NCBI GenBank assembly: GCA_025890175.1
Contig: JANPYM010000012.1
Location: forward strand, 399,785 to 463,784
From: Ciborinia camelliae
Lineage: Eukaryota > Ascomycota > Leotiomycetes > Helotiales > Sclerotiniaceae
Reading direction: 5' to 3'
Length of the DNA: 64,000 bases
The translations under genes and the position numbers were made by a program. Below the pieces are notes generated by a model that was not told where the DNA came from, searched no databases, and was given only the letters and a program-made list of their open reading frames with translations. Below, piece after piece: positions 1 through 13,483 of this stretch (position 1 is its first letter; every line of letters starts with the position of its first letter).

Positions 1-1676
1 AATGTTAATAAAGGTAAATAACCTTTTTATCTATCAAGTACTCTACGTACCTATACTGTACGTACATTAATTTACGAGGTATTTACTACTTATTATTACT
101 GTATGTATAATGAATGTATGTATAATGTATGAAGTAACATCAAATGTCAACCCATTCATTTATATAAAGCTGATATGGTCAACGTAACCTTATATCTGAT
201 ATGCGATACGATACGATACGATACGATATGATACTCCGTACTCCGTACACCCGACTCCAATCAATTGAATGACGTTCCGCTAGCCCTCCGGGGGCCACTG
301 CCATGGAGGCAGATTATGTAGGTACCTAGTATTTGGAGAGGGAATAATAACATGGATACGTTGACACCAACACGTTACTGCCTCTGCCTCTGCCTCTGCC
401 TCTGCCTCCGCCTCCGCTCTGTTTTTCCCATTTGAATGCCAGCGGAATAGGGAAGGGAATGAAGGGAAGGAAAAGGAAACAGCTTAAGGGACGGGAACGA
501 AGGTTTGATTTGATTCTACTCATACCTATACCTAGTACTCTTAAATATACTACTATATTCTCATTTCTATCAATGCAGGCACCAATTAGCGCCGCGCCAA
601 CCTTGGTCGTTTTTGTTCTTGTGCGCTAACAAAATTCCCATTCCCATTCCCATTCCTATTCCCATTCCCACCTTTTGATTCTATCGCCGCTTCCCTTCCC
701 TTCCCTTCATATTCCCCCAATCCACCAACCAGTGCCCCAATCCACCAACCAGTGCTCCAATCCACCAACCAGTGCTCCAATCCACCAACCAGTGCTCCAT
801 CCCACCTCCTCACTCATATTCTCTGAATGTACTTGCGTCCTTTGTTTGGGGGCTTGGACTTTGATGGATATTTGAAGAGATTTGGAAGATTACCTAAGTA
901 TTGACGTTGCATTGACACTGAGGAATATCATGAGCACGATGAGAATTTGACTGGTTTAATCATCTACAGTATCTATCTGGTCTTGCTCTCTCTCTTCCGA
1001 GCTTGTCTATCAATGCTACAGGTTCATACATACCTACTTCAACTAGTACTTCCTAGTCTCACTTCTTACTCCTCACTTCCAAGGTTGGCCTAGGTATTTC
1101 TCACATCCGGCCTTCGTTTATACGGCAAGGCATAGGATCATATTCTACCCACATCACCGACTCTACTCTACTCTACGCTACGCTACGCTACTCTACTCTA
1201 CTCCCTCTCTACCTTTTACTTTTACACCATTTTCCAACTTCAATTTATTTTACCGAAGCATTCATCTAAACTTTATAATTTCACTTAGGTTCCCTTTCCT
1301 GAGGTCCCTTCACTCTATCCTCCATCTCATTATATTCCTCCGTCATTTAGAGATTAAATATTGTCCATTTCGGTCATTTGTCTAGGGATAGCCTCGTCTT
1401 AGTTCTACTAATTGTCACCTTGTGGTCCTTCCACAGTCGCCCTTTCTACAATATCAGGAAATTGCCTTCCAACCACACTGTTCTCGGATTTCCAAATCGA
1501 TCCATATCCAAGCAATCTCACAACCTCAACTTCCTCTGATGGGTCGAAACCTTGTAATAATCGTCCGGCAGCCTCGTATATAGCGCTTCTCGCACCCCGT
1601 CCTCGCGGGAAGCGCTCCAGTTCATTGCCCGATATCCGATCATTTCGGCCACGGATTTGTTTGCGACACGATCGTC
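1..1676. other. gene-free repeat-rich stretch and SNT2 upstream region
   Basis: I see no supportable gene here. The stretch is AT-rich and carries several short tandem repeats: GATAC pentamers near 205-227, CTGCCT-type hexamers near 379-417, CCATTC hexamers near 634-671, a 20-bp unit repeated four times at 717-796, and CTACT/CTACG pentamers near 1166-1201. The last 300 bases or so probably contain the promoter and 5' leader of the Snt2-like gene. An open frame at 1412-1693 lacks an ATG and is probably leader sequence. Confidence 0.6.
717..800. repeat. 20-bp tandem minisatellite, four copies
   Basis: The unit CCAATCCACCAACCAGTGCT is repeated head to tail four times from 717 to 796. The first copy differs by one base (C for T at the end), and a partial fifth copy follows to about 800. 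There are no spacers, so this is an ordinary minisatellite and not a CRISPR-type array. Confidence 0.9.
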
Positions 1677-4600
1677 ATGACCAAGGAAATTAACGCTGGT
1701 ACCGGCGTCGAAGGCTCATCCACTAACCCCCCCTCGCAAGAGTGTGATGCAGTGGAGAATGCATTATCTGCCCACGACTCACAGGCCGTAGATGCGATGG
1801 AAATCGTGCCTGGAACCAACGTATCGACTGATGCGCCGAGCAAGGGACTGGAGAAAGAATTGGCAGCTCTTCGCGACTTCGAATCCCTGCCTATGACTGC
1901 GTCCAATTCCACCTCTTCCAATCGATCGAATAAGGATGCCGGAGCCAACGGTATAGGCGGTGCAGCTTATGGCACTCGATCGCGCAATCGAACCGGTACA
2001 TCACGACCAAATTATGCAGAAGACAAGGAGATGGACGTGGATATTGAAATCGCAGCGGCCATGAAAGAAGGGCGCAAGGCGGCTCGGGTCAATGATTATC
2101 GCTCGTCAACTTCTACAGATAATGGGCCATCGACAACTCACGCGAAGAAGATAACCGCCCCTGAACCAGAACACGCTGCAACGGCACAAAATCATATCAA
2201 GGAGCCTATTCCTGGCACCTCTACATTCTCCGCGAACCCATCAGTACCAGCGACACAAAGTTCTAAGAAAAGGAAACCACCAGCCCAACCGGCCGCAAGC
2301 GCTGCTCAATCTTCGTCGCAGAATGTCGTGCAAAATGGCCCATCAACACACACGAATACCCCCAGAGTAAACATGGCTATGCATGACTCAAACATGTTGA
2401 GCTTCGATAACTGTGGGGCCCGTTTAAAGGACGGAAAACTTGTAGCGGATGATGGCACCGTTCTATCAGTCAATGGTACGCATACCAAGATTATGGACAT
2501 ACTTGCTCCTTTTCCAATTGTTTTGAAATACTAACACATTATCAGATCACGTGTATCTAGTTTGTGAGCCTCCTGGAGAACCATATTACCTTGGCCGAAT
2601 CATGGAATTTTTACATATCAATAATGATGTCAAACAGCCCATTGACGCCCTACGGCTCAACTGGTATTATCGACCCAAAGAGATTGGGAAAAAGGTTAGC
2701 GATACACGTCAAGTGTTCGCATCCATGCACTCCGACGTTAGCCCTCTCACAGCTTTACGTGGAAAATGTCAGATCAAGCATAAGGCTGAAGTTGAAAAGT
2801 TGGATGTTTTGAGAATGACGAAAGACAGCTTCTGGTATGAGAAATTGTATGATCGTTACATTCACCGATATTACGAGGTCATACCCACCTTTCAAGTTAT
2901 TAACGTACCAGTTCAAGTCAAGAAAGTCCTTGACGAGCGCTGGAAGTACATTATTGTAGAGCTGGGGCGTGGCAAAGAGTATACCAGTGCAGTGAAAACT
3001 TGTAAACGTTGCAGCAGGTACAGCGCAAGGTGCGTATTTCCGAATTGTCAAATCTAGAGTTGGGCTAATTATTTTAGCAACGATTCTGTTGATTGTGCGG
3101 TTTGCCAGAATACCTATCACATGAGCTGTGTTAGTCCACCATTATTGAAGAAACCCTCCCGCGGCTTCGCTTGGGCTTGTGGACCTTGCAGCAAGGCGCA
3201 AGAGAAGAAGCTCGAGGCTCGTAATACTCCAAACATTACCGATGGAACCATTGATGCCGAGGATGATGAGATGAATGAAGATGAAGATGATTTCCCCGCA
3301 ACAACAGGCGATGCACTGGATGCAAACGGGAACACCTCATCAGGCTCTGAAGATGTTGAAATGTCTATTCACCCAGGTACAGCCGAGCAGGTTCATCAGG
3401 CAAGCCTATGGAACTCTCGGTATCTGGGGCAACATTGCCGAGTTGAAGATGCCCTAGACTACGATGATCGTATACACCCAAGAGCCGGCTCTCGAATTGG
3501 GAGCCGCCACCAAGCTAATGTTACAGCATGGCCTGGTAGACCCGTGGAATATGTCAAAGTCGTAGAAATCAAGAAAAAATACATCAAGGGAGGAAGCAGC
3601 AGCCACAGAAAGGATGCAAAACTATCAAAAGAGACTATAGCTGCACTAGAAGCCGACAAGATTGCTCGAGAAAAAAGGCCGATTTGGGTCATGGATGAAC
3701 CGAATGGATATATTCATCGGGGTGATGATGCAGCCAATGATGACCCTAAAAATACAGCGACGTTGCAGTTCAGAATTCCAGAAATCGGCGAACCTTTTAC
3801 CAGCGCTGAAAGGGGGATGGACGATGGGGCTTCACCCTTAGATGTCCCTGCGTATGAGCAATTGGTTAATGATTATATGATTCGTGCGAAAGCAATGGCC
3901 AAACCTCTAGGCCTACCGGAACTTTCGACGAATTTGCTCGATGTAGCCCTCCAGCTTCTCTATTCAAATAATTTTGATGTCGAAAAAGCACTCGAAGCAC
4001 TCTCCAAAACTGACAAGAAGACATTCAAGGAGCCAGAGCTGAGTTCCGCAGAGCTGAAAAAATTCGAGGACGGTGTTTCTAAATTTGGGTCAGAGTGGCT
4101 TAGCATTAAAAGGCACGTGAAGACTATGAGTCCCGCTGATGTTGTACGATTTTATTACACATGGAAAAAGACGGACAGGGGAAAACAGATATGGGGTAAT
4201 TATTCAGGAAGGAAAGGCAAGAAGGAGGCTAAAAAAGCCGAGGCGGCTTTGGGCAAATTACAAGATGACATTGCCGATGATCACGATGATTCTGCTTTCG
4301 ATAACGACAAGGTCTTACAGAAGAAGAAGGGATTCCATTGTAAGTTCTGTTCCACACGAAGCTCGCAGCGATGGAGACGAGCTCCAAGTACTCCTGCGGG
4401 TACTACGGTACCTGAAAATCCAAATAGTAAAGGGGCTGCAAAAGAGAAAGGTAACCAACTTGTATTGGCGTTATGTCAAAGATGCGCAGAACTTTGGCGC
4501 CGTTATGCGATACAGTATGAAGATATTGAAGAGGTAGCCAAGAAGGTTGCAGCTTCAGGAGGACGAGCTTCTAAAAGGAAAATGGATGAAGAATTTCTTA

Positions 4601-7020
4601 GAGAACTTAAAGCTGCAAACGAGGGGTTTGGCCCCACGGATGTTCTCCCAACTACAGCACCTTTATCGACTGGCAGTACGCCTGCGCCTGCGCCTGCACC
4701 TTTAGTTACCACAACGTCGGAACCGCCTAAGAAGAAGGTTAAACCCAATTCGGACAGCAAAGACAGTTCGGATTCTGCGCTCGAAAACGGTGCTATAGTA
4801 ACACCTGCACAACCGAAAAAGAAACCAATAGTTGAGAAACCACCTCCTCCCCCGCCACCGCCCCCCGAAGCCCCTAAACCAAAAATTCTTCCGTGTGCTG
4901 TTTGCGCTCAGATGGAACCCTTGGGAGATCAACATCTTTCTTGCAAAGAATGTAGAATGGCTGTACATCGAAACTGTTACGGCGTTGTTGATAACCGAAG
5001 CCCCAGCAAATGGACTTGTGACATGTGCCTAAACGACAAAGATCCCAAAGTATCAATAGTAAGTACATTCGACCTTTCAATTATGTTTGTGCTATCGCTC
5101 ACTATCCCAGCAATACAAATGCATGCTTTGCCCAATAGAATCCACAGAGCATGATTTTGTGGAACCACCCAAGATCTCTCATAAGAAGAAATCCGAGAAG
5201 GAACGGGAGCGCGATCGCGTGGAGAGAGAAAATGCGCAGAAAGCTGCAGATTACTTTCGAAAGAAGCAAGAAGAATTAAACAAGCCCCTCAATCCTCGAG
5301 AGCCGTTGAAGCGCACAGCTAATAACAACTGGGTACACGTGACTTGTGCTGTATTCACACCCGAAGTAAAGTTCGGAGATGCGAAAGCGCTCGTCCCATC
5401 TGAAGGAATTCCATCAATTCCTTCGAGTAGGTATGATGAGGTCTGCAAAGCATGCAAGAAGAAAGGCGGCGCGTGTGTGAATTGCCACTCATGTCGAGCT
5501 CCAGGTAAGAGTCATGTTATAAACCCCTATTGTCATGTTACTAATACATTGCAGTACACGTGGAATGTGCGCATCAAAATGGGTATATATTGGGTTTCGA
5601 CATCGCCCCAGTTAAGGGATCTCGCCGCGATCAACACAATATTGTGAATATCAATGGTGAAATAGGTGCCATGTCTGCTGCTATCTGGTGCAAGGAACAT
5701 GTACCAACCAAGACTATTGTTCATCGCATGCATGACATAGTCGATGAAACGGGTCTGAATGCTTTACAACTCTATGTACAAAACTTCAAACAGGCTGACC
5801 TGGCTCTTACTGGCACAGTTCGTAAAGCGAACCTTGTCAATCAATCTACTAGAGTGGCCAATTCCATCAATGTTGGAACGTCCCTAAATCGTCGGACATC
5901 TACTACGGGAGTTTCTATATCTACTCCTACAAACAGACGTGCTTCTTTGACATTAGTCAAAGTTGAGGATTCACCAGCGAACAATGCCCCTTTAGTGCGC
6001 GATTCGGAGAGGATATGCGTCACTTGTAGTGTTGATATTAGTCCTAAATGGTGGCCGATGATTGAAGCTGCTGTTGCGACTAGCAGTCCCGCAGCCCCCC
6101 TTGACGCCATATTGGATCACGATCCTACCAAAGCACAAAGTCCTGGCCTCACCAATGGTCCGTCACCCAATGGCCTACCGGGTGAAAGAAATGGAGTTCA
6201 TGTTGCACTGGCGGCCGCGGCCTTGCATCAAAATACCCAAAAACCGGCTCCTGTACCCACGGAATTTCAATGTCATCAGTGCCACTGGAAGAAGATTCGA
6301 AAACAATCTACACCCACACCGACGCCCTCACCTATACCTATACCCATAGCAAGCGATCGCGAGGTTTCTAGATCTTCCGCGCCCCTTCCTATCCCGACTT
6401 CTGCACCCATAACTGCGAATATCCCTCCACCAGAACCTGAGCGCAACCATGCACCGCATCAATATCCATGGCCCCCTCAACCTCCATCGTACCCATCTAA
6501 TGCTCCATATAACAACTGGCCACGCCACTCCCCTGTGCCAGCTAATGTTGCCGTCGTACATCAAGTTAATGGCAATCATTCACCAAGAATGCCAGGAGTT
6601 GCGCTACAACTTGGAGGACCAGCTCATAATCGTCAGCATATGCAAAGTCTACAGCCATCGCCTCATCAAAATGGGCATTTATCACAAACGCCTAACGGCT
6701 ACCCGCCATCCCCTCATCGACTCCCCGGACCACCACCTATGCATATGCAAAATGGAGGCTACGGATCATATGTTTCCAATAGACCGCCTCCTCATCTTTT
6801 GACAAACGGCGGACCCCCTCCACGGGCCTCAGAACATCCTTTTTCGCAAAGTAGCGCGCCGATGCACCCTCGCCCATATTGTCCACCACACGGTAGCCCG
6901 TCGCTTATTAACAGGCAACCAAATGGTCAACCCCCGCAATTAAATGGCGTGAGACCGAATGATAATCGTGTCAATGGCGGAGCAAGCGCGAGTCCATCGC
7001 TGCGGAATTTACTTTCCTAA
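1677..7020 (+). CDS. SNT2: Snt2-like BAH/PHD/SANT chromatin protein
   Basis: Model: join(1677..2475, 2546..3029, 3078..5058, 5111..5504, 5555..7020), 1707 residues; all four introns are GT..AG and keep frame. Domains in order: a BAH domain about 245-400; a PHD finger about 418-465 (CKRC through CGPC); a SANT/Myb-like segment about 757-795; a GATA-like Cys4 finger about 846-905 (CKFC ... CQRC); a second PHD about 1033-1083; then an extended PHD about 1089-1268, whose histidine and cysteine ligands continue across the last intron (VHVECAH). The C-terminal 400 residues are Pro/Asn-rich and look disordered. Yeast Snt2 and fission yeast Snt2/Lid2-complex proteins share this BAH-PHD-SANT-PHD order and act in histone deacetylase/demethylase complexes and as ubiquitin ligases towards histones. 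The family call rests on domain order. The start is the first ATG of the open frame and could be further upstream. Confidence 0.9.
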
Positions 7021-7491
7021 TAAAACAGGGTGGATCAGTCATACCCACAAGCATATCTATCATCCAGAACATTTGTTTTGCGCTTACACACTTATCTCCC
7101 TCATGTACTGTATGATTTCAACGTTTTAAAAATCGAGGCGTTCTCTGGTGGCCATACTTTTTTTTTAGGAGCGTGGCGTTTTGAGACAACAGCAATGTAA
7201 AATAGATTCTTTCAGATGATTTGAGATGGGAAACTAGAGTCGATTATGGGATACGGCGAGACGGCTGATTCAAAAATGGGAGGTTGTTACATTCATTGTA
7301 TACTCTTTTGTGAAAAATTGCTAGTTTTGTGAAACAAAATATTAACCAAAACTTTGAATGCTGCGACATGGTTTGAATTTTCGGGGGAATGTGTTCATAT
7401 CGCTCATCTCACATCATCAGGCAATTAACGGTCAGAAACAACTGGGGAACACTCTAAAAAGTTGTAGAATCTGCTATCAAGGAATTCTAGA
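7021..7491. other. 3' flank between SNT2 and YCP4
   Basis: This is a convergent intergenic stretch, AT-rich, with no supportable gene. It should contain both 3' UTRs. Confidence 0.6.
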
Positions 7492-8738
7492 TTATTGAAT
7501 CGTGCACTTGGCAGGTAAACCACACGGGCCTTGCTTCTCTTTGGCACTTGTTTCTCCTCCGGCCTGTTCTCTTCCCGTTCTCTGATTTGTTTGAGTATTT
7601 TTCGTTGCTCCATTATTGTCCTTCATTACCGTTTCTGGCCTTGCTTCTCCACCATTAGTCGTCGCAGAACCCTATCCACGAGATAAAAAGATTAATGGTG
7701 CGATCTAAGGGGCCGCGGTTGGGATCACTTACATGTAGTCACGCGAAATTAACCTTGCTGATGGTCTTTCCAAATTCCTCGCCTTGGATGGTGGCGAGTT
7801 GTAACTCGAGTGCGGAGGGTTGACGAGATCCATCGGGTGCCTGACATGGTAATTTATCAGCCTCTCTACACTCGCACAAATCAGACCAACAAACAACTTA
7901 CAGCAAAAGTACCGGCGCCCCAAGGCGAACCACCTCTCACTTCGGTCAAATTGGCCATTTGGGGGAAAGATTTGGCATAGCCCAATGGGACGTAGATGAT
8001 ACCGTGATGGGCCAATGTCGATAAAGATGCAATGGCGGTGCTTTCTTGTCCACCGCCGAGGGTACCGCTCGACACGAAGATTCCGGCGTACTTGCCCCAG
8101 TAACCTCCGGCTTGCCATTGGCCACCGGTGGCGTCCCAGAAGGCTTTCCATTGGGCGGGAAAGTTGCCAAATCGGGTGGGGATGCCGAAGAGGAATGCGT
8201 CCTGGGGGGAGGTGTTAGTTGGGTGGTTGTGTGGCTGTAAAGATGTGGTGTATCTGCAGAGGCGGGTGCAACTTACATAATTCGCAAGAGTTTTCTGATC
8301 AATGACCGGAATTTCTGATTTGGGAGGTGCGTGCATCTTGGTTAGAACTTCTTGCGGAAGAGTCTCTGCAACTCTATTGATGAATTAGAATTAGTATTAT
8401 ATGGTCTATTTGATTGCAAAGTATAGCATAGCATAGCATACCGTAGCATACCATAGCACGTATGAATGAGATATTCAAAAGATACTTACTGGAAGAGATC
8501 GGCTTCAATTCCGGCCTTCTTGAGACCTTCCTTTTCGGCTTCGGCTAGCTTTTGGATGTGTCCGTACATGGAGTACTGGGGGTGGGAAATGTAATTGTTA
8601 GTATCGTGGTATCTTACTTTCTGGGTGGATTTGGATTCGGGAGGATGTATGGAATGGAGTGGAATGGGTGGGATTGAATTGTGAATGAATGTATTGTAGA
8701 GAGCTACTTACAAAGACAATAGCTACTCTAGGAGCCAT
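7492..8738 (-). CDS. YCP4: Ycp4/Pst2-type flavodoxin-like NAD(P)H:quinone reductase, two possible C-termini
   Basis: Short form: complement(join(7739..7840, 7902..8201, 8277..8373, 8490..8575, 8712..8738)), 203 residues, ending KVNFA. Long form: the last exon stops at 7754 (donor GTTAAT) and joins 7492..7671, giving 258 residues ending [10 protein letters not shown], a CAAX-like tail after a Gly/Thr/Asn-rich linker. The body matches the WrbA/Pst2/Ycp4 family: [17 protein letters not shown] (FMN phosphate loop), [28 protein letters not shown] and GGSPWGAGT. The fungal allergen Alt a 7 is the short type. Yeast Ycp4 (about 247 aa) has a linker and a cysteine-containing lipidated tail, like the long form. 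The enzyme reduces quinones with two electrons and forms tetramers. All introns have consensus ends. Which C-terminus dominates cannot be decided from sequence alone. Confidence 0.88.
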
Positions 8739-9726
8739 GATGAAAGATAGATAGATAGATCAATTAATTGATAGATTTAAAAATTTGATGAGGAAATGGA
8801 AAAGATTGGAATAGATGGTCGGTCGGGTTGATGCGAAGAAGATTGAGTTATTCGAGTATGCGATATGGTATGGAATAAAGAAAAGTTGAATAGAGAGAGA
8901 GGGGGAGGGGAAATCCATCCCTTCTTATATCATCTGCATCGACTATTGCGGTGGCTATCAAAGAAAGCAGATTGAGGGGGTCCACGGGTTTTGCATCTAG
9001 TGAGGTGAATTACACCTGGGCAGGGGAATCTGATGAGGTAATCGTAACTGCATATGGTACTTTAGCGAATTAGTGATGATTACGAGAGGGATTGATAATA
9101 ATGATATACCTCAAGTAAGTGATTGAAAGACTACTGAGGAGCAAGGAGACGGGAAGGTTAGGGTTAGTTCTACATTCCCATTCCTCCTTTTGGATTCGTT
9201 ACCACTTACGCAATGTTTACATATACTCAAGTAAGCAATTAGAGCAATTGGCAATCAGACTTATGTATTAGGTATGTAACCATCACATTAGTAAAATCAA
9301 TCTAGAATCATTTGTAAACCTCCCCTCCTCATATGATATCGGAAATGTAGGGCTGGAGGGTAGGTACTAGTACCGGTAGGTAGGTAGGTATTTGTGAATA
9401 TATTCAATTCAATCTAATCGAGGACAATGAAGAAATGGATGTGTGAAGAGTATCATTTGTTCATTTTGTCATTTCGTTGAATTCATCGAGACCCGTATAG
9501 TTAACTTCATTCCACGCATTTAATTGATCACCTGATCATTCACCCATTCCCGTTTGCCAACCGATTACTAATCTTACTGCATCGACCTCCACTTCATGCT
9601 GGTATCTAACTATGGAACTGATTATGTAAAGCATTACTAAGCGGTTCCTTCCTGCAAACAAAATAAAACAAAACAAACCCTTTCCGAATACCACATCGGA
9701 ATCCCAATTGGAATGTTGGAATTTCA
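8739..9726. promoter_or_regulatory. divergent upstream region of YCP4 and MSH1
   Basis: This 988-bp stretch separates two divergently transcribed genes and must hold both promoters. It contains GATA-type microsatellite (GATAGATAGAT near 8747-8760), GTAGGTAGGTAG runs near 9375-9390 and no convincing ORF. No specific factor site is claimed. Confidence 0.5.
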
Positions 9727-12700
9727 ATGTCATTCTTTAACGCGAGAAACTTTCGCTTTTATAATACTATTGTTCCCTTAACTTCATTGAACGCTGCACC
9801 ATGTCCATGTATTGGCAATTCTTCATCTCGTATCACTCTTTTATCTGCCAGTAATCATGTTATTTATTTCAGACCGCAACTTTTCCATCGGGGGATGAAA
9901 AAGAAATCTTCTTTCAACTTTAACGACCTTCCTCATGGATTAGATCCGAGACCTCTGGAACCTTTAGACTTAGTGCAATCAATCATCAAGGATAAATCTC
10001 CAGAAAGCGCTTCCTTAGAATCTTTTGAGCATGTCCAGGATTTACTTCAGGAACCAGAGCCAGCGGCAGCTGAGTCTCGAGAATTATCAAGTTCCACAAC
10101 CTCGCAAGGTTTGGAAGAGTACACAAAGAAGGCGAAACCGTCAGGGAGAGCCAAGCGCACAAAATCTTTACCGCAAGGCTTGATTGATCTTGACTCTGAA
10201 CCCTCAGAAGTACAAGAATCCCAAGTTACTTCACCCGCGGCAATACATGAGAAAAAAGTCGAAAATACGAAAACATCTGATCGGGTAGAACTTCTCCAAG
10301 GACTGCTTCCTTTGGAACCAATGGAAATTGAACAAGAACCACCACCATATCCAACCGTGATCATGCAGGCACGTAGTAATATGCTCAAGTTTGAAAATTG
10401 CGTGGTGGTAACACGTGTTGGTGGTTTCTATGAATTATATTTCGAGCATGCAGATCAATTTGCTCCCCTTCTAGGTATCAAAATTGCTCAGAAGAAAACA
10501 AATGCTGGACTTGTTTCTATGGTAAGTTATCATAATAATATCACCCTATCATGCAATAACGGTAAATAGGCTGGGTTTCCTTTTCATCAACTCGATCGTT
10601 ATTTAAAAATACTTGTCCAAGATCTAAATCGCTATGTTGCCATCTCGGAAGAGTTTCCAAATGATCTTTCGGATAGGGTTAAGTCTGGAGGTCTGATGCA
10701 TCACCGAAGAGTCTCACGTATCGTCAGCCCCGGCACTCTCATTGATGAAGGTTTCATGGATCCTCTATCGAACAATTATGTGCTTGCCATACACGTAAAA
10801 CACGACGATGCAAAAACTGGTACCATTGAACATGACAGACACCACAAACCAATTGGTCTGGCTTGGCTGGATTTATCAACTGGTCAATTTTTCACACAAA
10901 AGTCATCATTTTCGGAACTTCCTTCTTTCCTGGCTCGAATAGCCCCCCGCGAGATTGTACTGGACGAAGAGATTCAATCTTTGAAAAGTCACGAAATATT
11001 TACCGTCCTCACCGATGAACATCATATAATCACATATGCAACGCTACCTGATGTTAGACCTATATCCGAATGGACTCCTATGCTAGAATCCGCAGTCGCA
11101 CCGTCCCTGGTAAACTCATTTACGGAGGAAGAGGTATCAGCTGGTAGCTATCTGCTTCATTATGTCGAGACAAGATTACAAAGCACCAACATGAAACTTC
11201 AACCTCCTGTTCGTCCATTAAACGTTATGGGAATCGACAAGAATACTATGAGAGCTCTAGAAATTAAAAAGACCATCAAGGAGGATAGCTTCCGTGGAAG
11301 TTTGTTGCACACAATTCGACAGACAGTCACCAAAGGAGGTGCAAGACTGTTGCAAAATTGGCTCGGTAAGTTCGTTCCGTATGTCAAAATGCATTCCACT
11401 ATTATCAAAAAAGCTGACCAAATAACAGCATCTCCTTCAACATCCTTAGATGTAATAAACTCTCGACTTGATCTCGTGACTTACATGCTTGAAAAGAAGT
11501 TTCTTCGAGTCCGAGTAATGACTCTGCTGAAACGTAGCTCTGATTCTAATCGCCTACTACAGAAATTAACGTTCGGTAGAGGAGATGGCGATGATCTTCT
11601 AGATCTAGCAAGTACAATATATGTTACTCGAGATCTTGCATCTACACTCAAAGTTCAAAATGCCACACCTGAGCCTTGTATACAGGCACTACTTGCGCGT
11701 ATCCACCTCAAAGACGCGATGAAACTCGCCGAAGCGATTACAGAAGCCATAGACGAAGAAGGACTCATCCAACAACACCGGATCGAAGAAGACGAAAAAG
11801 GAGAAATGCAAGCACTGGCCGAAGCAATCGTCGCCTCTGAAGGAACCATGGAAGAAACGTCCACGCTCCGAAAAACCAGCCGCAAGAAACCACCCAATAG
11901 CATTCGCGAACACTACAACCAAGAAAGCGAAGCCTGGATCATGAAACCTACCGCCACCCCAACCCTCAAACGTCTCCACGAAAAACTTTCCACTCTCTCC
12001 AACCAAAAAACCGCTCTCGCCGCTTCTCTCTGCGAACGTCTAGGCGCAACAAGTCTCACTCTTCGCTTCACCCCTGCCCTCGGTCACATCTGCCACGTCA
12101 AGGGAAAAGACACAAACCTCGACATACCCGAAGCCCGCGCCATAAGTTCCAGCAAAAGTACGCGATCTCTTCAGCATCCCGAATGGACATGCCTGGGACA
12201 AGAAATCGATCAATGCCGCATCCACATCCGAGCCGAAGAACAAAGAATCTTCTACCAACTGCGCGAATTGTCCATTATGAATCTTGTGAAACTTCGACGC
12301 AATGCTGCTGTGCTGGATGAAATCGACATCGCATGTTCATTTGCTACGTTGGCGGATGCAAGGGCTTGGACCCGTCCTATCCTCAATACAAGTTCGGCGC
12401 ATAAGATTATCGGCGGGAGACATCCTACTGTTGAGACGGGGTTAGAGGAAGAAGGTCGCAGTTTTATTTCCAATGATTGTCTCGTGGGAGATGTGCATCA
12501 GGCGTGGTTAATCACTGGGCCAAATATGGCGGGAAAGAGTACTTTCTTGCGACAAAATGCATTAATTACGATTCTGGCACAAGTGGGCTCATATGTACCA
12601 GCAGAATATGCAGAGTTGGGGATCGTAGATCACATATTCAGTCGTGTTGGATCTGCAGATAATCTCTCCCAAGATCAGTCAACGTTCATGGTGGAAATGT

Positions 12701-13095
12701 TGGAGAGTGCGATGATTCTCAAGAATGCAACGTCACGGTCGTTTGTCATTATGGATGAGATTGGCCGGGGGACAACACCGATGGATGGTATTGCCGTGGC
12801 ATTTGCATGTCTGCACCATCTTCATTATGTGAACAAATGTAGGGTGTTGTTTGCAACTCATTTCCATGCACTGGTGGATTTGATAGAGAAAAACAACATG
12901 GACGCAGTGGGCTTCTATTGTACGGATGTGGAAGACGATGGAAAGACGGATGGGGCATTCAGGTATATGTATAAATTGAAGGAGGGTATCAACAGACAGA
13001 GTCACGCTCTCAAGGTTGCCAAATTGGCTGGATTGCCGAAAGAAGCTATCAAGGTTGCTAGGGAAATTTTGAGAAAAGATTTAAATTCTGAATAG
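9727..13095 (+). CDS. MSH1: mitochondrial DNA mismatch repair ATPase MSH1 (MutS family)
   Basis: Model: join(9727..10521, 10570..11365, 11429..13095), 1085 residues. The second intron is 63 nt, in frame and free of stops; removing it restores the expected MutS sequence WLASPSTSLDVINSRLD. The N-terminus is basic with Arg/Phe-rich stretches, fitting a mitochondrial presequence. A MutS domain I signature (FENCVVVTRVGGFYELYF) starts near residue 220. The ATPase has Walker A GPNMAGKST near residue 894 and Walker B/signature VIMDEIGRGTTPMDG near 970, followed by FATHFHAL. GGFYELY is the mismatch-recognition Phe-x-Glu region. Yeast Msh1 keeps mitochondrial DNA stable. The length and mitochondrial-type N-terminus favour MSH1 over nuclear MSH2-6. 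The start at 9727 is the first ATG in the open frame. Confidence 0.93.
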
Positions 13096-13483
13096 ACAGT
13101 CAGTAGTTGATCATAACCATAATTGATTGTTAAATATGATGATGAAATAAAAAGCATTCAGGAAAAAATTAGAGTGTTGTTGTTTTTAATCTTCAACGTG
13201 CGTAAGCACTCGGGGTTAAAAAGCTATAAATCGTTCATCACAAAGCTTGAGGGAAAAGTAGAACGCGTGAAGGAAAAGTAATGACTGACCTTTTATAAAC
13301 AACAGACTTGTGATTTTCACATCACATTTCAATGTCATACCACGTTACATATGCTTTGGCTTGTCAAGTTTTTTTCATTTTCCCATAGTCAAGATACTTG
13401 TATGACTACTAGATGATCGTCATGTCTTCTTATATATCCTTTCAGACATACAGAGAATTCATATCAGATAGATCATGAGCGAC
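13096..13483. other. convergent 3' flank of MSH1 and P0
   Basis: 388 bp lie between two convergent genes. The stretch has an AATAAA-like signal soon after the MSH1 stop (about 13146). I see nothing else in it. Confidence 0.5.

Noticed and set aside
717..800. CRISPR-like array
   Set aside because: Repeats are contiguous with no unique spacers, and the window is fungal.
1412..1693. 93-aa open frame before SNT2
   Set aside because: Begins at a TTG, not an ATG, in what looks like 5' leader sequence.
7425..7613. 62-aa minus-strand open frame (MEQRKILKQ...)
   Set aside because: Another frame of the same DNA encodes the YCP4 linker and CAAX tail, which fits splice sites and family better.
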